A stretch of DNA of 64,000 nucleotides from positions 434,001-498,000 of the forward strand of contig USOX01000001.1 of the NCBI GenBank assembly GCA_900556485.1. Reading direction: 5' to 3'. Origin of the DNA: an uncultured Dysgonomonas sp. Its GTDB lineage: Bacteria; Bacteroidota; Bacteroidia; Bacteroidales; Dysgonomonadaceae. This document shows positions 63,292 to 64,000 of this stretch, one piece after another. The translations under genes were made by a program, and so were the position numbers. Position 1 is the first letter of the stretch; each line of letters starts with the position of its first letter. The notes below the pieces were generated by a model, which had not been told where the DNA came from, made no database searches, and saw only the letters and a list, made by a program, of their open reading frames with translations.

Positions 63292-64000
63292 CTAATGGCT
63301 AATAGCTAAAGGCTTAACTAATTTCTCCGCCAAAGCTTCCGCACATTTTTCACCATCTATAGCTGCCGATACAATTCCTCCTGCATATCCGGCTCCTTCG
63401 CCACAAGGGTACAGGCCTTCGATTTCGGGATGCTGCATTGTTTCCCTGTCGCGAACTATGCGTACAGGCGACGAGGTACGGCTCTCTATACCTATAAGGA
63501 TGGCTTCGTTGGTGAGATACCCTTTCGAGCTGTTGCCCACTTTACGGAAAGCTTCCTGCAAACGGGAAGTTATAAAGTGAGGCATCCATTCGTGCATCGA
63601 GGATGATATTACACCCGGTATATACGATGTTTCGGGCAACGAATTACTCTTCTTCTTATTAACAAAATCGTACATGCGCTGGGCTGGTGCAACCTGCGTT
63701 TTACCACCCTGCATCCATGCTTGTTCTTCCAGGTCTTCTACAAACTTGAGCAACGAAAGTTCATTATATTTAGAATATTCAGGAAAATCTTCTGGGTGAA
63801 CCTCAACAACTACGCCCGAATTAGACCATCGCGAACCTCTGTTCGATGGCGACATACCATTTACCACCACCTGACGAGGACCGCTGGCTGAAGGTACAAT
63901 AATTCCGCCCGGGCACATACAGAAAGAATAAACACCTCGTCCTTCGGCTTGAACTACAAAGCTATATTCTGCAGCAGGAAGGTATTCTCCTCTTCCTTCA
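63292..64000 (-). CDS. FAD-dependent dehydrogenase, COG2509-like (partial)
   Basis: The C-terminal 235 codons are visible; the start lies beyond the window. SFCMCPGGIIVPSASGPRQV, VNGMSPSNRGSRWSNSGVVV, and the FAD-binding end EGLYPCGEGAGYAGGIVSAA-IDG match the uncharacterised FAD-dependent dehydrogenases (COG2509). The stop codon falls in a 'gctaatagctaa' repetitive stretch (63268-63310), which also encodes the last residues LAISH. Function unknown. Confidence 0.92.
   Translation of the reverse strand, partial: EGRGEYLPAAEYSFVVQAEGRGVYSFCMCPGGIIVPSASGPRQVVVNGMSPSNRGSRWSNSGVVVEVHPEDFPEYSKYNELSLLKFVEDLEEQAWMQGGKTQVAPAQRMYDFVNKKKSNSLPETSYIPGVISSSMHEWMPHFITSRLQEAFRKVGNSSKGYLTNEAILIGIESRTSSPVRIVRDRETMQHPEIEGLYPCGEGAGYAGGIVSAAIDGEKCAEALAEKLVKPLAISH

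Overview
The window looks like a chromosomal segment from a Bacteroidota bacterium, most likely Bacteroidales and plausibly Dysgonomonas-like (inference from gene content only). The evidence is the AT-rich DNA, exported proteins typical of the phylum (GldB, DUF1573, DUF3943, DUF4230, alpha-2-macroglobulin without thioester, TonB-plug-like proteins), a few promoters of the TTG / TAnnTTTG type, and mostly weak ribosome binding sites. I saw no rRNA, tRNA, CRISPR array, transposase, integrase or prophage.

Layout. 1-6.6 kb (minus strand): malic enzyme maeB (cut by the window edge), an S41 peptidase-like lipoprotein, a GH25 lysozyme, dTDP-rhamnose genes rfbC and rfbA around a DUF3806-like gene, and aquaporin. 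6.9-17 kb: a monooxygenase-like ABM protein, aspS, a membrane-anchored GyrI-like protein, a Bax-inhibitor-like protein, mutS2, a structured small RNA that may be 6S RNA, an ECF sigma factor, and a second ABM protein made as a lipoprotein. 17-26.5 kb: rpiB and tkt, serine dehydratase followed by a decayed copy of its own 3' end, an MFS sugar transporter, an AcpH-like esterase, a LexA/S24-type regulator and cinA. 26.5-36 kb is the most accessory part: a TonB-plug protein without a barrel, a possible clan CD cysteine peptidase, a four-repeat secreted protein, a putative HExxHxxGxxH metalloprotease, and three regulators in a row. 36-43 kb: M48 protease, DUF4230, tsaD, gldB and dnaB. 43-54.9 kb: DUF1573, an L,D-transpeptidase next to a 1986-residue alpha-2-macroglobulin, crcB, a Dph6-like ligase, an NTF2-fold immunity-like protein, a GNAT and a DUF3943 barrel protein.

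55-62.5 kb holds a tightly overlapping minus-strand operon, SpoIIM-like / multi-pass membrane protein / DUF4129 / DUF4350 / MoxR ATPase / DUF58, with an RDD protein divergent from it. This is a conserved but poorly understood membrane system and is the best system-level candidate here. The window ends with a sugar O-acetyltransferase-like protein whose usual catalytic histidine appears to be glutamate, and a partial COG2509 FAD-dependent dehydrogenase.

The most unusual property of the DNA itself is its load of short non-coding inverted repeats. At least six families occur between genes, often touching stop codons, and in two cases (DUF4350 protein, GNAT) the repeat appears to encode the protein's C-terminal tail.
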